Notes under the pieces: model-generated
Seen by the model: the letters and a program-made list of their open reading frames with translations, nothing else
Databases searched by the model: none
What the model was told of the DNA's origin: nothing
DNA from: Eutrigla gurnardus
Taxonomy: Eukaryota; Chordata; Actinopteri; Perciformes; Triglidae
Reading direction: 5' to 3'
DNA: 64,000 nucleotides
Assembly: GCA_963514095.1 (NCBI GenBank)
Contig: OY741265.1
Span: 28,308,790-28,372,789 of the forward strand
Position numbers and translations under genes: made by a program
In this document: piece by piece, positions 24,527 through 35,676 of the stretch
How positions within the stretch are numbered: position 1 is the stretch's first letter
How the letters are laid out: each line of letters starts with the position of its first letter

Positions 24527-26908
24527 TATCAGCAGATAATCGGTTATTAACACCGTATCACCAGATGTTGTAATGTGATGACAGATTAATAACCAGTAAA
24601 TATAAAGGAGAGAACAGACTTTTGATGTGATTGTAATGTTACACAGTAAAATGATAAACGCTATGTGGAGGAGAGTCGGATTAGATGTTGTAACCTTTTC
24701 CAATTTCATGATGTGTAATATTGAGTCCATCTCAGAACTGATTTAAAACAGTAGATGGCATTTTCAGCCCGTTCAGCCATGAAATGCAGATTTTTTTATA
24801 AAACCAGTGAGAAATGACAATATTAACAACAGCATTGATATCATCGATTCAAAGCCCCATACAACGGCCATCGAACTCCAGAAGTAATTCTACAGCAATA
24901 AGGAGTCCAGTTGTCATCCAATGGCTTTCTCAGATGTGTATTTCCTTCTCTGTCATTTGTCCTTTCCTTTCCTTTCCTTTCCTCATGTTTCTTTGTCCCA
25001 CTTGAACTGACCTCTGTTCCTTCCCACCCAGTCTATTTCCTGTCTTTCACCTCCTCATCCTTAAGCATACACCAAAACAAAAGATTCAGACCTTGAGCCT
25101 GAATGAGAGCCTTACACTTACATTCGTGGAGAGTAAAGTCAAATGAGGAGGCCATGTCTTTACGTTTAAACCCTGTTTCTTTTACAACCGAATAAGGGAA
25201 AAGATTGGTTTGAAATATTAAAGCAGAAATGTTTAGTGAGGCTGAAGGAAAGATGCACAGCTTATGATGCATTCTGAAGTTGTCAAACAGCTGGGATATT
25301 TCTATATACGTTTCTGGTGACAGGTTCAAGTTGGTGTCGCTGCTCTGATACCTAAATAAAAGGCTAGTTTATAGCTATGCAGCAGCTCTGTGGTTAAGGA
25401 CATGTTTAATTACTTACTGTTGGATAAGAGTCACATCCGTGTCCACTGCTTCCTTCATACTTTTATGATCCAGCTCGCAAGGGAAAGGAGACGCAACGTT
25501 ATATCAGGTGGAATTGGTGAAAGAAAGCAATTTTATTTAATTGCAACTGGATTTAGTTTATTGCAAAACACAGCCAGGAGGCAAAACAAATACAGAAAGG
25601 ACCAGTGGATGCAATCAAAATCATATAAATCCATATAACCAAAAGTGTCTCTTTAACAGCTATTAACCATCTGAAAGAAAACAAATACAAACAAAGACCT
25701 CAGTAACTGAGCCTAGTAATATGAAAAGCAAACAAGAAACAACATAAACAAGTTTAAACTGGTGTGTAAAAATCAGTCAGATTTGACATCTAGTCCTGTC
25801 CTAAAGTAAGTATTCTGACAATCCTGAGCCTCCAAACAAAACCTCAAGGACTTCAAGGCTTTCTCAACACTGAAAAACACCCCGACCAAATTGCGAGCTG
25901 CTCAACGAAGGACACAGCTGCACTGATTCACAGTCATGAAAAAGATTTCTCACTTGATTTATTATCTCTATATTTATATAGTGAATTATGGCCCATTTAG
26001 AGTCAAATTGACCAGGAAGCAGGGGATACAAGACAATACAAGGCAGGGCTACCTTGTGATTGGCAGGTTGCTACCACGCTACCAATGCTATTAAGCTACT
26101 CAGATTACTTTAACTCTAAGCTGTAAAGTTGACCTTAATAATGTCCCCATTGTCAGACAGGAAACTGTCCCTATGTTTTTCCAACGTTACTATCTGGTGG
26201 ATGTTTTCTTCCCTCTGATAATCTCAGCAACGTCTGTCTTCTCTTCCGAAGAAGACATCCAATCAGTGCTGTACTGTCAAATTAATTATGTTTTTCTGTC
26301 AGCTAACACTTTCCTCCTGAGTGTCTTTTGGCAAGCCACAAAATTATACTTTCCTCAAAATTAAATTTTTAAATGAAAGCACATTCCATTTTCCATGTTG
26401 TTTGAGTTGTAATAAAACGGTATTTTAAAGCTTTCAGATGTCTTGTACAGAAACGAGCTGGGATGACTGTGAGTAATCTAAAACGTCTGGCAGCTTAACT
26501 GAACCATGGCATCATTTCTCCTGTAAGTCGCTCCCTAAAGGGCCATCGTGAGATTTGTCAAATCAATTAATCTTTTTTCTAGAGCCAAAATGGCCATCAG
26601 TTTCCTCAAATCTCCCCTGTAAATTAGGCAAATGAGGCACGATAATTCTCCCAGTCTCTGGTTCCCAGAAGTGGCCCAAAGTGCCTCCTCGACATCCACC
26701 ACATCGATTTATTTTCCATCTGAAGCCAGAGAGGCCTCTCAAGTCCCTGCTGTAAATGTGTCTTCCTGTCAGTCCCCCAGAAGAAACATGATAACACTCA
26801 TGGCTTCAAAGCATTCGTCATCATCAACAGACAGAATGTCAGACAGTCTGTTTTCTGCAGTTACCACAATAAGATATACTACTGAGTGAACGTCTCTCCT
26901 TTTTTCAG

Positions 26909-27063
26909 AAGGGTCATCATGAGATCCGTGAACTCCGTCAGTTTCACTTCACCAGCTGGCCCGACCATGGTGTCCCCTGCTATGCCACTGGACTGCTGGG
27001 CTTCATCCGACAGGTCAAGTTCCTCAACCCGCCTGATGCTGGGCCCATCGTGGCACACTGCAG
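26909..27063 (+). CDS. ptprt: receptor PTP exon E: WPD loop and catalytic Cys of D1
   Basis: The acceptor TTTTTTCAG and donor GTGAGA bound 51 codons and two bases of the next. It encodes KGHHEIRELRQFHFTSWPDHG, the WPD loop whose Asp is the general acid, then VPCYATGLLGFIRQVKFLN, then PPDAGPIVAHC. The last full codon is the catalytic Cys nucleophile. The residue before His-Cys is Ala (GCA), whereas receptor PTPs usually have Val or Ile there. The exon ends in phase 2, so the active-site loop is split by the intron right after the Cys. Confidence 0.93.
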
Positions 27064-29025
27064 GTGAGACCACACAGCTGTCATAGAGGTAGACTTAGTC
27101 GAGCTGAAATGAAAAAAAAAAATCACATCGGCCACATTGTTCATTTAACAATATAAGCCAAAAAAAAAAAAAGACAAAAAATATTTCTCTTCATGGTTTT
27201 GTATCAAAATGCAATATTTTTTTCCTCCTGTAAAACAAAACGTGGCGCATGCTTATATCAGATAGTACCAACCAATAATACAGGCTGCTCTCACTCAGCT
27301 TTCGTACTAAAAAGTACGAAAAGTAAAGTACGATATTTTCGTATGATTTCCTACATATTACATAGAGCCGTAGTTAAGTAAACAATGAGCTTTATGCTGG
27401 TAGTTAGAGACCATCAGACCTAAACCTGACCATAGCCTTCGCGGGGTTTAGCTCAGGAGGTAGAGGGGGTTAGCCGGCGACCGCAAAATTGTTGGTTCGA
27501 TCCCAGGCTCCTCCAATTCTAACCTTAACTTTTACCCTAACCCTAACCAACAAACGAAAGATCATATACATTCACTGAAGGATTAATATGAGAACAAAAT
27601 GCATATTTTTCGCTAGGAATGTCATCAAAACGTACTTTAATGCCGGAACAGCTTTAAAATGCTGCATTATGCTGCATTTTCCATTATGAATGAAAGGAAT
27701 GGAAGCCATTTTTCACTGCAGGGGTGCATATGCGCACTGCCGTCATTTTGATATTCGTAGGATAAAACACGAAAAAATAAGGTAATGGCTGTTGATGGTT
27801 ATTGTTGGTTAATTTTATATGGGCCAAATTGTCATCTTATTTGTGTTTATTGAGCAGGTAGTTTGCCTAAGCTAGCGGTAGCTTTCACTTGTTGTCATAG
27901 CAACGGCAAACATCCGGGTCAAGCTACGTGATTACTTCCTCTATGACCGCTAGCTTAGCCAAACCACCCGATCAACAAACAGGGCAAAGGAATCGAGAGG
28001 GGTCAGCTTGTTTGTTAGAGAGATTTCATTATAATACTCTGATTCCACTGATGGGACAGAGACACACAGAGACACACAGGGACAAAAGACAGACATGCTA
28101 TAAGATGAAACAAGAAGTGCACACAGGCAGAGAGGGAAGGAAACGAGTCAAGGAGACATTCAACAGACAGCTGTAGTAGATGACAGACAGACAGGAAGTT
28201 ATGGTAGTCGCTTCCAATATCCGGGGCCAGTGTGATGCTGTTGGACTGTATCATGAGGCCTTCACACTCACACACACAGAGGAGCAGCAGTATTCTGGTC
28301 TCGACATTAATCACAGAGGTTGACAGGTAATCTGCTGAGGAGTTACCTCCTCCTCCTCCTCTTCTTCTCCTTCTTCTCTTTCTGTCCCTGAAAACCATCA
28401 GAGGATTGTCAAGTGAAAGATAAGCTTTCTCCCCCCTCTCCCATCCTTCCATACCTCACCCTCTCAGCACCCTCTCCTCCCTTCATCTCTCCCTGTGATG
28501 GCCACTTCTATCACAACCACTTCTATAACGTCTCCCCAACATCCCCCCTCTCTCCCTCCTTTGCATTCAATTCATCCATCTTTTCTTTGTCCTGTTTGCC
28601 TCATAGAAATAGAATTGAAGTAGATGAGACATTGAACAGTTTTCAGTGGTCATGTGACGAGGAAAAAACTAAATGGAGATTGTTGTCAGTGAGGCTGGGA
28701 TGTTTTGTCACAGCTCACTAGGAAGAGAGAAGGCACAGCTCTGGAGATGGATGTCTGGCTAGTTTTCTAGGTGTTAGCTATGTAACTAAGTATTGAGATA
28801 GTTAGCTAGGTATCTAGTTATAAAATTAACTAGGTATCCAGTTTGCTATGTAGCTATGTATCTAATCAGCTAGATAGATAGATCAGGTCCGATGGTGGAC
28901 ACACAACTTGTTTACTATGTCAATGTTTTGATGAATCCTCATATCACAACGTTATCAAGCACTGAAAACAACATGTTTTACATCTAGTCCTCAGATCTAC
29001 ATTGGTTGTGTATGTGTCTCCTCAG
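27064..29025 (+). other. ptprt: intron E-F
   Basis: A 1,962-bp intron with a tRNA-derived SINE head (27,441-27,514), a short TAACCC-like stretch just after it, and degenerate CTAGCTA-type repeats near 28,755-28,880. No coding sequence was recognised. Confidence 0.8.
27441..27514 (+). mobile_element. tRNA-derived SINE head
   Basis: TTTAGCTCAGGAGGTAGAG resembles an RNA polymerase III A box, and GTTGGTTCGATCCC lies 30 bp on as the B box, followed by GGCTCCTCC. This is the usual head of teleost tRNA-related SINEs. The anticodon arm is not tRNA-like, so it is not a functional tRNA gene. The 3' end of the element was not found. Confidence 0.6.
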
Positions 29026-29161
29026 TGCCGGTGCAGGGAGGACGGGCTGCTTCATAGCAGTGGACATCATGTTGGACATGGCAGAGAATGAAGGTGTGGT
29101 GGACATTTTCAACTGCATCAGAGAGCTGAGATCACAACGAGTCAATATGGTCCAGACAGAG
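29026..29161 (+). CDS. ptprt: receptor PTP exon F: P-loop and Q-loop of D1
   Basis: The acceptor TGTCTCCTCAG and donor GTTAGT bound one base completing Ser and 45 codons. It encodes AGAGRTGCFIAVDIMLDMA, ENEGVVDIFNCIRELRSQ and RVNMVQTE. With exon E this completes HCSAGAGRTG, including the phosphate-binding Arg. The Gln of VQTE belongs to the Q-loop. D1 is therefore predicted to be catalytically competent apart from the Ala before the HC. In phase 2, out phase 0, 136 bp. Confidence 0.95.
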
Positions 29162-29488
29162 GTTAGTATGTCCATCGACAAGAGACACTCTGTTTAGTTG
29201 GACGACCGTAGGATGAAACATTATGTACAGAGACTTTGAATCCAAGTAGGAAGAAATCCTTAGGCACTAATGAGAAATACAGCAGTCTGTAGACCTGACG
29301 AGAAGCTCTACAAAAACATGACTAACATCTACATCTCTGATGCGTTCAGACGTATCTGTCCTTCTCTAGTTCAGGTTTGAGCAGCAGCAGCATAAAAAAG
29401 CATCTCAGTTCTTCAAGCAGTCTGATATCATCCATCCCAATCAGCCTATCAATATTAAACATTACCTGAATAATAGATGACACTAGTT

Positions 29489-29533
<45 letters not shown>

Positions 29534-31356
29534 TCACACTGTAAGTTTGACATTGCATTGCTTTTGAAGTTTTCCAAATAGTGAGAAACCAAAACTCCAT
29601 GCCAGTTGGAAATTGATTTTGTTTTTTTTAGGGTCAAAGGCTTTTTATTTTTAGTTTATACAAAAACAATCACACCAAAGTCCACAGATTAACTTACCCC
29701 AACTGATCTAATGATGTAGGACTCAAAAGGCTCAAATTTGTCTTTGCATTGACTTGTGTGCAATTGCATCATGTTTGGGTTGAACAATGAATATGCTTTA
29801 CTACTGTGGACCAACGTAGCTATTACGCTCATCAATATGATGTGAGACAGAGTTGGTTTGTTTTCTCTTTAGTAAATCATTAAGAATCTCATTCCTGAAA
29901 AGTTCTTCCTTATTGTCAGCTGAACACTCATGTTGGTTTTTGGCCATTTTCACTGTTTGTTCTAGTTTCTATCAATCGTTTTCTAAAGAGCCTTCAAACG
30001 TTGGGTGTTGGCATTCATTTCTCCTTTAAACTTCCTCAACCTGACCTCATCCATCCTGCCTTCCATTTGTACATCTGATGAACAGTAGCAGGAATAAAGA
30101 CAGACAGCCTCGTTCTCAACCTGACAGCTGAACCTGGAGACTGAAATTGACTTGTGAAAGGGCTTTAGAAAGTTACCAGGGCTTCACTTTGAGTGTTTTC
30201 ATATGACAGTATGAAAGAGAGGCGTGTGTGTGCGTTTATGTGTGCGTTTGTGTGTGTGTTAGTGTGTGCGGGTGTGTGTGTGCGTGCACACTTGAAACCA
30301 AGCTAAATGCATCCTGCATTTTGAATATGTGTGGGAGCAATTTGTGTCAGTGTTGAAGCTGCTTGACGCTGTTATAATCCTGCTCTGCACAACACAAAGC
30401 AATTAATCTTTTAAAAGGCACCAGGGAGAGCAATTGTGTGTGGGTGTGTGCGCGCACGCATGTGTGTGTGTGTGTCTAGGTAATGGCCAACAGAGGACAT
30501 TTCACTGATGCTTTTAAAACTCTCCTCCCTGCTACAAGGGCAACAATTAACATTCAACAGACAGACAGGCTAATGCAGAAAGTGCAAGGCAAATTGAAAA
30601 ACAGAAGGGTGAGAGGAAACGGAGAAATAAAAAAATTAAACAAGTGTAGATAAATTGCAAAGATGACGTGAGAGGAAAATGAACATGTACAGTAGCTGCT
30701 GGTGTTTTTACAGAAACACTGGAGGACACAACTCCCTTTAATTCACCATCAGGCTGCACACATGAATTAATTCACACACAAAGAGAAGGAACGCTTCTTT
30801 GGAGACTTGAAGAGGCAGCAGATTCTGTTTTTTTTTTCATAAAGCCAAATAAACTTAACAATATGTACAAAATACAACATCATCTGTCCATCACATTAGA
30901 TGCATGCGAAGATATGGAAAGAAAGGATTATCCTACCAAAATAATAAAAATATTCTTAAAATGACACTAAAAGATATGTTATCCCACATGAATCAAATAT
31001 TTTTTTTATTAAATCTCAGATAGGACACATCTATTTTTTAGTCAAACAAGCTTCAATTAGATAATGATGAGTCATAAAATAGCCCTGTATAAATAAAGAA
31101 TAAATAAATAAATAACATCATTATGTGAGGCTGTTCTGATAATTCCTGTATTTTTATTTCACGTCACGATAATCACGATCATCCTGATAATTGAAATCCA
31201 CCATGATCAACTTATTTTGAGTGACTTTATCCCCATGATCATATATTCCTGTATCATCCCGCCGTCCCAGGATTCACTGAGAAATGTCTGTGATCATCAT
31301 CAGCCACAGAATGATGATCGGTTTGTATTAAAACACAGTGTGACTCTTTGTTGCAG
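29162..31356 (+). other. ptprt: intron F-G
   Basis: A 2,195-bp intron with a (CA)n array at 29,491-29,531 and GT-rich stretches around 30,224-30,290 and 30,436-30,476. No transposon or exon was recognised. Confidence 0.8.
29491..29531. repeat. (CA)n microsatellite
   Basis: A pure CA array of about 20 units in the F-G intron. Confidence 0.95.
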
Positions 31357-31506
31357 GAGCAGTATGTGTTTGTCCATGACGCCATCTTGGAGGCATGTCT
31401 ATGTGGGAATACAGCCATACCAGTGTGTGAGTTCAGAGCCATCTACTACAACATCAGCAGACTGGACCCGCAGACCAACTCCAGTCAGATCAAAGACGAG
31501 TTCCAG
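31357..31506 (+). CDS. ptprt: receptor PTP exon G: end of D1 and D1-D2 linker
   Basis: The acceptor CTTTGTTGCAG and donor GTGAGC bound 50 codons: EQYVFVHDAILEACLCGNT, AIPVCEFRAIYYNISRLD, PQTNSSQIKDEFQ. EQYVFVHDAILEA is the last helix of D1. PQTNSSQIKDEF starts the linker to D2. The NISRLDPQTNSSQIKDEFQ string is the clearest PTPRT-like segment. It is 150 bp, phase 0 both ends. A transposable element begins 12 nt after the donor junction. Confidence 0.94.
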
Positions 31507-31611
31507 GTGAGCAAACACGTTTCGTAGACCAGGCGCAGTCAGCTCTCAGCGCACCTGCGCCACGCCGACGGGGTGTGTCCGCCTGGACTTTGCAAGTTTC
31601 ATGCACCGCGC

Positions 31612-31830
31612 AGGCTCGAGGGCCATGCAGAGGGCCACGCGGAGGGCCACGCGGGCCCCGGTGTCCCGCCGTTCTGGTGTTGGACGGGAATCCGGTGCAG
31701 CTGTGGAGCGCGGATGGTGAAGACGGTGGTGATGATGATGATGAACGGCGCGGCGGCTCGTGGAGGCACCGGGGTCTCGCCGTCATTATGTCTACTGCTG
31801 TGCGCTCTGACCCTGTTTTGTGATATATGA
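31612..31830 (+). other. GC-rich block of foreign origin inside copy 1, possibly captured exon
   Basis: This block is absent from the other copies of the element. It starts with three tandem GAGGGCCACGC-like units, and one + frame (31,575-31,823) reads PAVLVLDGNPVQLWSADGED followed by an acidic run and RRGGSWRHRG before stopping at 31,823. The other + frame (31,573-31,830) ends in a hydrophobic CLLLCALTLFCDI. Either could be a captured piece of host coding sequence. I do not recognise the source gene, and chance ORFs in GC-rich DNA are a real alternative. Confidence 0.35.
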
Positions 31831-32034
31831 CAGACAGCGTCTCCCACTGTATAATTTCTCCTCAAGTTTTAATTATTCCCGCATGCAAGGTGCGGAGAAT
31901 GCGATCTCAATTATTATACACAAGACTACACGCTACGCGACTATAGGAGTAGGCTAGACTACAAGACTACAGTTTGCCATCTCATTACAAGAAAAATCCA
32001 AATTCTTTGACATAAAGCAACTTTTTTTTTTTAC

Positions 32035-32173
32035 AGTAACGCAAATAGTTACTTTCCCTGGTAACTAGTTACTTTTATTATAAAGTAATTCAGTTACTAA
32101 CTCAGTTACTTTTTGGAACAAGTAGTGAGTAACTATAACTAATTACTTTTTTAAAGTAACGTTCCCAACACTG
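32035..32173 (-). mobile_element. hAT terminal fragment nested in copy 1
   Basis: The stretch ends AAGTAACGTTCCCAACACTG, which in reverse complement is a CAGTGTTGGGAACG hAT-type terminus followed by repeated TAACTAGTTACTTT-type subterminal motifs common in fish. The opposite terminus is not present, so only one end survives. The right junction with copy-2-like sequence (GAGACGAGGAGG) is sharp. Confidence 0.65.
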
Positions 32174-33419
32174 GAGACGAGGAGGAGACGAGGCGTGGAC
32201 TGGGATTAATACAGCCGATTCAGATCTTCACCAATCAAATGAGCTCCTCTCCTCTCCTTTAATGCGTTAGGGGAGGTTCAGTGCAAGTTCCGTCACTTGA
32301 CAACCCGATGACAGAAGCAGCGCCGCCGCTCCCACCACGCTCATCACGCGCTGTGCGTGCGTATCATAATAATAACAATGCCGATATTATAAAAAACAGG
32401 AGAGAGAGAGGGAGATGTTTTGGTCCGAGAGGCTGAGTTTCCGTTATGCGTGCCATCCGCCTTTGATCTGACGTCAGATGTGACGGGACAATCTATATAG
32501 ATATAAATTCATGTGTTGATTCAATTAGTTGCATTAAATAGTGTTTGTTGTGATTATTTATTGCATTTAAATGTGCCTGGAACTGTGGAAACCTGCCTGT
32601 GAGATCTCGGTGACGTGTGCGCACTGCGCGCCGTCAGCCAAACTTCCACTCGCCAGCTGTGATTCGCCTTGAATGAATGGACTTTATTTACGCCTTGCGC
32701 CGAAAGTAGACCAGGTCGGAGCTGGCGAGCTTTCAGCGCAGTCTCGGCGAGGCTTTTTGCCACGAAACTTCCGCTACGCCAAGCTGAATCTGTGACGCCT
32801 CCCCCTGCTGCGCCGCCACACCCATCTTGGCGCAGGCGATCCACCAAACTGCCAAACTGACGGTGCGCAAGGCTGCGCGGGTCGAAACTTGCATTGCGCC
32901 GGCTCCGCCACCCTGCGCTGCGCCACGAAACTAGGGCCCTCAAACACTAACTGGACTTACATTCATTCCTTGTTTGGGCTGAAATGAATCACATCCTGCT
33001 CATATTCTTCACCTATTTAACAATATATGCAACATTTTTATGGAAAAAAAATCTATAAAAAAATCCAATATTTTTTCCTTCCTGGAAAATAAAATATGAC
33101 GACTAATACAAACCAATAATATCATGACATCTATCCATCAATCAATCTGAAACTTTTAGCATCGCAGAGCTAGGTCCAAACCCAACTTCCCCATTCTCTG
33201 ACATTGAGGCTCTTCATGAACACTTTATGTAAGTCTGAATTTCTGCAGACTTTACCTGAGGCAATTACCCACAAGTCAAGTTTTGACTAAAACAAGTATA
33301 TAGATTATTTGACTAAACCTCTCGGATCATAAGAACAGAGGCTGGAAGACGTTCCAATCAGGCATAAAAAAAACATTAAAAAAAACCTACAGTTGTAGAT
33401 CTGATTGAAGTGTTTGGTG

Positions 33420-33957
33420 TAGGGGTGTGAATCTTTGGCTTTACAGCGATTCGATTCGATTAACGATACAGTAGTTGGCGATTCGATTCAAGGACGATCT
33501 TTTTTTTTTTTAACGATTCGATTCGATTCGATTCTGTAAACCACGATTCGATTCAGTAACTTGTAACCAAAATTCTATATCCATGAAATAAACATGCAAT
33601 AATGCAAGTGAGACTATGTGTATTCTTCTGAAATGTGAAAAATAACATATTTAATAACATAATACATAGTCCTGTATAATATTTTATGCTGAATACAAAA
33701 ATGTAATTAAACATTGCTCATTTATTTTGAACATTATTCAATAGACTACATGCTGGCAGGGGAGAGAGTGTCTTAAAGGTATTAAAACATTAATCATACG
33801 TTAAAATCACGATTAATCCGATTAAATGCATTTATATCTATTATTGGTGAAGCCAAAACGGTTCATTCTATTTATTTATTTTAGCAGATCAATTTAGTAG
33901 AATCTATAGGACTGACGATCGATTTATCGATTAATCGAATTAATCGTTACACCTCTA
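33420..33957. mobile_element. hAT-type MITE, 538 bp, with 8-bp target duplication
   Basis: The left end TAGGGGTGTGAATC and the right end GTTACACCTCTA form a short TIR, followed on both sides by CGATTCGATT/TCGATTAATCGAAT subterminal repeats. GTTTGGTG occurs at 33,412-33,419 and 33,958-33,965, an exact 8-bp duplication. No transposase is encoded. Confidence 0.88.
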
Positions 33958-34741
33958 GTTTGGTGTCATCAAGACTACTTGATAAATCTCTGTGCCATTC
34001 ATATTTATACCTTTTCAAGCAATTTCATATACCAGATGATGTCATCATAGTCCCTGAGGGTTCAGGTCTAAATTCATTAGGACTATGCATGAGAGAAGGT
34101 GGTGAGCTCATCTTTTCAACCATCAAATCAAGTTTATGTCCTTCCTGTCCATTCTGTTTCACTGGGACACACATCACCATACGGAAGACAGAAACACTGG
34201 AGATGATGATGCAGTTCTCTGCAGCTTTTAAAATGTGTTATTCTTCATGCTCTTAGCGACGTTGTTGGAAACCAGGAAGAACTACAGAGTGCTATAATGC
34301 CTCTCTAACTCTTCCTTGTTCTCTTCACTTGTGTTGAGTTGAGGACTTTTTTCAGTACGCATTTGTATTGGCTAACTTGTGAGGCTACGGTCGACAGAAA
34401 CCTTTTTCACGGTTAAATGAACCAGTTACTTTTATGATGAGTAAACAAAACTCAACGGCGAGTTTCACAATGTAATGTCCCAATGTTTTATGTCGCTCTG
34501 TTTGAGGACTGTGGATGGAAATTAGCTTCTAGCTAAATCCGGCATATTTACACAGTGATGTATTTGCACCAAGTGTTCATTAATATGCATTGCCCTCTAC
34601 AAATAAACAATTAAATAAATAAAAAGACTCAACTTTCTAATTAGTTCTTTGCTCTCCTATTTCATCCAATAAATGTGTTGTGTTTTTGTAAGATTAGATT
34701 AAGTAAATGTAGGATGAATAAAGTTCTTCTCTGTCAACCAG

Positions 34742-34915
34742 ACTCTAAACATAGTGACCCCTAGAGTCCGCCCAGAGGACTGCAGCGTGGGTCTGCTACC
34801 CAGGAACCACGACAAAAACCGCAGTATGGACGTCCTATCAGCGGACAGATGTCTGCCTTTCCTCATATCTGTGGATGGAGAGAGCTCCAATTACATCAAC
34901 GCTGCATTGATGGAC
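34742..34915 (+). CDS. ptprt: receptor PTP exon H: start of D2
   Basis: The acceptor CTGTCAACCAG and donor GTGAGT bound 58 codons: TLNIVTPRVRPEDCSVGLLP, RNHDKNRSMDVLSADRCLPF, LISVDGESSNYINAALMD. LPRNHDKNRSMDVL is the D2 equivalent of the NRY region, and SNYINAALMD the equivalent of SDYINANYID. D2 of these receptors is largely non-catalytic and has regulatory and substrate-binding roles. It is 174 bp, phase 0 both ends. Confidence 0.94.
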
Positions 34916-35004
34916 GTGAGTGGACATTATGGGATGTTCATGTCTGATGAAATGTCTTCTTGCTCCACTGCTGCTGTTATTAATTTGTGGTCTCAACCTT
35001 CCAG

Positions 35005-35136
35005 AGTCACAAACAGCCAGCGGCCTTTATTGTTACCCAGCATCCTTTGCCAAACACGATGGGCGATTTCTGGAGGCTGGTGTTCGACTACAACTGTTCA
35101 TCCATCGTGATGCTGAATGAGATGGACGCAACGCAG
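35005..35136 (+). CDS. ptprt: receptor PTP exon I of D2
   Basis: The acceptor CAACCTTCCAG and donor GTACAA bound 44 codons: SHKQPAAFIVTQHPLPNTMG, DFWRLVFDYNCSSIVMLNE, MDATQ. It is the D2 counterpart of exons B and C. The intron before it is only 89 bp, by far the shortest of the gene. It is 132 bp, phase 0 both ends. Confidence 0.94.
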
Positions 35137-35550
35137 GTACAAACACACAGACTTTACACTAATCAGTACTTCCTCAAATCACTTTTATCAATGTGGCAGC
35201 TGAGAAGCTTTTAATTAACGTTTTCTACCAGAAAACAAATTAATATTTTAAGTAGTTACTCAGCAATTCATGAATGTAGCTACATAACTTATACAAACCT
35301 TGCGATCTAGACGGTAGCTAATTAATCACATGGGATTGAAAGTTTTCCTTTGTATCAAGCAGCTAGAGTGACGTGTAAGACTTAATTTGAGAACAGCACA
35401 GATGCTGGGATGTGACTATTACATCACTATGTCCATGCTGAACTAATAGGCTATATGGTGCTGCCCTACTGGTATGAGCAAACTTGAACATGCAAGAGCC
35501 AAAATAAATCCATGTAAATGTTGTTTCCCTGTCTGTCTGTTTCCTTCCAG

Positions 35551-35676
35551 CTGTGTATGCAGTACTGGCCAGAGAAGAGTTCGTGTTGCTACGGTCCCAT
35601 CCAAGTCGAATTCATATCGGCAGACATTGATGAAGACATCATCAATCGGATCTTCAGGATCTGCAACATGGCCAGG
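35551..35676 (+). CDS. ptprt: receptor PTP exon J of D2
   Basis: The acceptor TTTCCTTCCAG and donor GTACTT bound 42 codons: LCMQYWPEKSSCCYGPIQVE, FISADIDEDIINRIFRICN, MAR. This corresponds to exon D in D1 (YWPE strand and following sheet). It is 126 bp, phase 0 both ends. Confidence 0.94.

Larger units (their letters stand above)
19060..26908 (+). other. ptprt: intron D-E, the largest complete intron in the window
   Basis: A 7,849-bp intron holding a (GA)n run (20,806-20,867), the 75-unit + minisatellite array (21,360-23,248), and the 16-unit inverted array (24,121-24,526) about 870 bp further on. The parts 19,060-20,600, 23,250-24,120 and 24,530-26,908 show no recognisable gene or transposon. 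Confidence 0.85.
31519..32940 (+). mobile_element. GC-rich TIR element, copy 1 (GGGCCCTAGTTTCGT family)
   Basis: This shares sequence with 47,182-48,132 over both flanks: the left part (TTTCGTAGACCAGGCGCAG, GACGGGGTGTGTCCGCCTGG) and the right part from GAGACGAGGAGGAGACG to the terminal CACGAAACTAGGGCCC. The left terminal GGGCCCTA is missing. CAAACAC occurs both immediately before (31,512-31,518) and after (32,941-32,947) the element, a likely target duplication. Between about 31,620 and 32,173 the ~90 bp present in copy 2 are replaced by unrelated DNA: a GC-rich block and a hAT end. Confidence 0.8.
31507..34741 (+). other. ptprt: intron G-H
   Basis: A 3,235-bp intron almost half of which is two transposons (31,519-32,940 and 33,420-33,957). 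The stretch 33,966-34,741 contains nothing recognisable. Confidence 0.85.

Noticed and set aside
27441..27514. Functional tRNA gene
   Set aside because: A and B boxes are tRNA-like but the anticodon and acceptor stems do not pair. It is better read as a SINE head.
27534..27549. Short TTACCCTAACCCTAACC as an interstitial telomere
   Set aside because: Only about two units, next to a SINE head. Too short to call a telomeric tract.
31490..31865. Minus-strand ORFs rich in Pro, Arg and Ser over the GC-rich block
   Set aside because: They are composition-driven open frames in GC-rich DNA, antisense to the element, without recognisable domains.
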